Shown here in pieces: positions 61,466-64,000 of a stretch of 64,000 nucleotides of DNA. Positions within the stretch are counted from its first letter, which is position 1. Each line of letters opens with the position of its first letter. The notes beneath the pieces were generated by a model. It saw nothing but the letters and a program-made list of their open reading frames with translations. It made no database searches and was not told where the DNA came from. Origin of the DNA: Pollenia angustigena (Eukaryota > Arthropoda > Insecta > Diptera > Polleniidae); assembly GCA_930367215.1 (NCBI GenBank), contig OV884059.1:34897882-34961881 (forward strand), written 5' to 3'. A program made the position numbers and the translations under genes.

Positions 61466-62265
61466 AGGAACTGGATGTGAAGGTTTACTTTCGTCTGCCG
61501 GACGGATGCAGTGTCCTGCAGGCGGAAATCTCGGCTATAAGGCGGGCGGCAAACTGGCTGAGGTATCATCGCATATCGGGAGATATACGTATATTTACTG
61601 ACAGCAAGGCTGCCCTTGCTTCCCTAGCGGGTGTCTACACGACATCTAGGTTAACTGTAGAATGTCGGATGTCTTTGGATGAGATTGCGAAACATTCAAG
61701 GGTAACGCTTATATGGATACCGGGTCACTCGGAGTGCCCGGGTAATCTAATGGCAAATGGGCTGGCCAGACAAGGTGGTCGCATGGATGACGTATTCATC
61801 GATCAATTTGTCGGTCTTCCAATGGCTCACTGTAAATTACTCATCAGGCGCGAGTCGTATAGAGTTGCGCAGATGCGGTGGACCTGTGAATCCACCTGTT
61901 TGATATCCAGGATCCTTTGGCCTGGATATGATGAACGGAGAACTAGAGCTCTACTTGGTTTCAATAGGAACCAGATTAGGACGGTGATATCAGTTTTAAC
62001 TGGACACTGGCCGGTGGGGACTCATGCTGCGAGGATGGGTCTGGAATTTAATGACTACTGTAGGAGTTGTCAGAACGAGGAGGAAGAGGAGACTGTTCTT
62101 CACTTCCTTTGTCATTGCCCTGGACTACGGGGCATCAGGGAAAAATACCTTGGGGAACCGATGTTTTCCTGTTTGGGGGATCTGTCCATGATAGAACTGA
62201 AATCGCTCCTTCTCTTCATTAGGAAGACGAAGTGGTTGGAACCTGCAGTGACGCCATCTGGATGA
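61411..62265 (+). pseudogene. LOA-type RNase H and C-terminal finger
   Basis: Continues the element after the frameshift. RNase H active-site pattern YTDGSRKGE (61414-61440), LQAEISAI, IFTDSKAAL, and WIPGHSECPGNLMANGLARQ; then a finger CRSCQNEEEEETVLHFLCHC near 62060-62120 and a stop at 62265. The RNase H would remove RNA from the RNA-DNA hybrid during retrotransposition. Only the shift relative to RT breaks the polyprotein. Confidence 0.88.
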
Positions 62266-62738
62266 CTGATCTGGGGGATGGGCATTGGCGCCGGGTATCA
62301 CAAAGGGACCACTGAAGGACCCAAGTGAGCTGTCTTTTGATGGCTGCCCATGGAACCTAACCTAACCTAAGAGTATTATGACGCCGTTGACTATTTATCG
62401 ATAATGTTAATAAAATACAGCACACATCTCTAATGTTAAATCAGCTGATTGATTTTGTTTACTGTTTTTTTTTTATAAGAAAAAAAAAATTCTGTGCTGT
62501 TTGTGCAAATTTTAAGTTAAATACAAATTTTTTTGTAAAAACAATGTTTAAATGAAAATTTTTTTATTATATTAAATTTTGCCAAGTGCCTAATGGATTT
62601 TTTTTTAACCTTTTTAAGATCTGAAAGTTATTTTCGGCTGAATAAACTTTCTTTTTAACATGTGTTGGAAATAATAGAGCCTCATTTAAAATTTTCTATG
62701 CGAACGTTGACGTTCGAAATCGGTAAACAGACAGTTAA

Positions 62739-63423
62739 GGCTCAGTTAGTCTTTACTTTCTGTTCTATTACGAATCAGCTGATTAGCTTTTGTTATTATA
62801 AAACCTGTGAAATTGATTAGTTCTGTTCTGTTCAGTTTGTTAAAATCAAAAACTTGTTAAGTTATTGTAAGAGGGAGTTTACACGGAGTCTTTTCAGCCA
62901 TGTCTGTTTTTGACATTCTCTTTTGAACATGCTTCCAAAAACCTATTGTCTTTTCACTATGTCTTTCCAAACATGTCTGTTTTCATGTATAGTAGTCTAA
63001 TATACATATACATACAAATTAAAAACATGGAAATTCATATAAACAAACATGAAAACTCATTTCATGTCTGTTTGGCAACCCCTCTTTCTTCTCTACCCCG
63101 ATCGCCAACAAACAAAACAAACGTGTTTGTTAGACATGTCTGAATAGACACCGTGTAAACTCCCTCTAAGTGACAGCAAAATAAATAATAACAAATACAT
63201 ATTTATGTTCAAATAAACTATTTTTTTATTTTAAGAATTCATAAAATTTAATTTCTTCAAATTTATTTGCATTAAAGTGATTGAAATAAAACATTGGACG
63301 GTGCAAAACTAATAAATTTGTCATAAATGGCTGATAAGTTGCTACAGAAAAAGTAACTTTTACAATTTCGTAACGGAACGGCACGGAACAGAACAGCAAC
63401 AGAAAGTAAAGACTAATTCTGCC
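62739..63423. mobile_element. TTAA-type MITE, 685 bp
   Basis: Inverted ends: GGC, two or three variable bases, then TTAGTCTTTACTTTCTGTT; flanked by TTAA (62735-62738, 63424-63427). Internal part is interrupted by the 62871-63166 MITE. Confidence 0.75.
62871..63166. mobile_element. 296-bp Harbinger-like MITE nested in the TTAA element
   Basis: Ends GAGGGAGTTTACACGG and CCGTGTAAACTCCCTC exact inverted repeats, with TAA on both sides (62868-62870, 63167-63169). Internal direct repeats of acatgtctg. Confidence 0.82.
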
Positions 63424-63892
63424 TTAAAACAAGCAAATAATAAAATACGTTGATAAAAAAGCTTAAAGCTTTGAGCACAATCACAGCAACAATTCCGTTT
63501 TTCTTCTATCTTATTTTTTCCCAAAGTATTTTATATAATTTCCTTTCAATTTTAAAAAGTTGAGTCAACTTCTACTTCAGCAACAATTTGTATGAAATTG
63601 TTTATTACGTTTGTAATAATTTTATTTTTTGAATGAAAATTTTAACAAGATTTTCCAACAAATAATAATAAATACGTAATATTGTTCTGAGCAAAATTTG
63701 CAAACGTTTTCCATATTTAAAATGTGTGTGTGGTCGCGAAAAAAATTTTTGCTCTATTATGAACACCAGTGAAAATGGTGCTGCTTATTGTAAACGAAGC
63801 TTAATACTAAAAACTTAAACACATAAAAAATATATACAACAATATAAAAAGTACGTTACAGTACCGCTAAGACAGAGTTACATACAAATCAA

Positions 63893-64000
63893 GTAAGAAA
63901 ATATAGTCGGTTAAGCCCGACCATATGATACCCAACACCACAGTATTTAAAAACAAATTTTCGAGAGTGTATGGCTATATGATCTATCCATGTTTTAAAT
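63893..64000 (-). repeat. 'Z' repeat, copy 4, cut by the window edge
   Basis: Begins gtaagaaaatatagtcggtt, the complement of the end seen in the other copies, so inverted relative to them. Continues past the window. Confidence 0.8.

Larger units (their letters stand above)
59843..62372 (+). mobile_element. LOA-type LINE, 5'-truncated, nearly intact
   Basis: Encodes reverse transcriptase, then RNase H and a C-terminal finger, and ends in a pentamer tail (cctaacctaacctaa, to about 62372). The 5' end is truncated near 59843-59870, so gag and endonuclease are missing. RNase H downstream of RT distinguishes it from R1-clade elements and fits LOA/Bilbo-type or I-type LINEs; I favour LOA from the overall resemblance. 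The same family supplied the decayed copies at 31.3-37.8, 41.3 and 48.1 kb. Confidence 0.85.

Overview
This is an AT-rich animal (insect) nuclear genome window. It carries one host gene with short canonical GT-AG introns, and that gene sits in a dense mass of transposable elements. The element mix points to a dipteran, most likely a calyptrate fly: Ty3/gypsy of the Mag type, R1-clade and LOA-type LINEs, Penelope-like repeats, a Helitron, hAT, Harbinger-like and TTAA-type elements, and long (ATGT)n tracts. The species is an inference; nothing in the sequence fixes it.

Host gene. The only host gene I can support is p190 RhoGAP (ortholog of Drosophila RhoGAPp190, human ARHGAP35/ARHGAP5), plus strand, ATG at 244, stop at 46253-46255. 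I reconstruct 18 coding exons, all phase-compatible, giving about 1,575 residues: N-terminal GTPase domain, FF domains, two pseudo-GTPase domains, a linker, and a C-terminal RhoGAP domain whose arginine finger is about residue 1401. Two of the exons (10791-10916 and 11027-11071) lie alone inside what looks like an 18.8 kb intron; they were found by splice phase and protein continuity. The RhoGAP domain is split by a 21.2 kb intron.

Layout. 1-4428: exons 1-8 (intron 2 holds a repeat). 4429-10790: intron 8, with a 375-bp inverted-repeat element, a decayed R1-clade LINE, and an R1/Waldo-like LINE sitting between (ATGT)n tracts. 10791-11071: two small exons. 11072-23191: intron 10, with inverted-repeat elements, a DUF7869-like pseudogene, a minisatellite, a Harbinger-like element with a Myb remnant, and a three-deep transposon nest. 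23192-24687: exons 11-16. 24688-45841: intron 16, with palindromes, a full-length but dead gypsy element holding another transposon and a tRNA-like SINE, several decayed LOA LINEs, a hAT inside a Harbinger-like element, a Helitron, Penelope-like repeats and a mariner relic inside a TTAA element. 45842-46255: exons 17-18. 46256-64000: 3' UTR and gene-free DNA with a LOA fragment, hAT elements, many short inverted-repeat elements and a nearly intact LOA LINE (59.8-62.4 kb).

The transposons have no visible functional link to the gene other than expanding its introns. Most are broken; the best preserved coding parts are the Waldo-like reverse transcriptase (618 codons, no stop) and the LOA element at 59.8 kb (one frameshift). 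Family names for elements without coding sequence rest on terminal repeats and target-site duplications that I read by eye.
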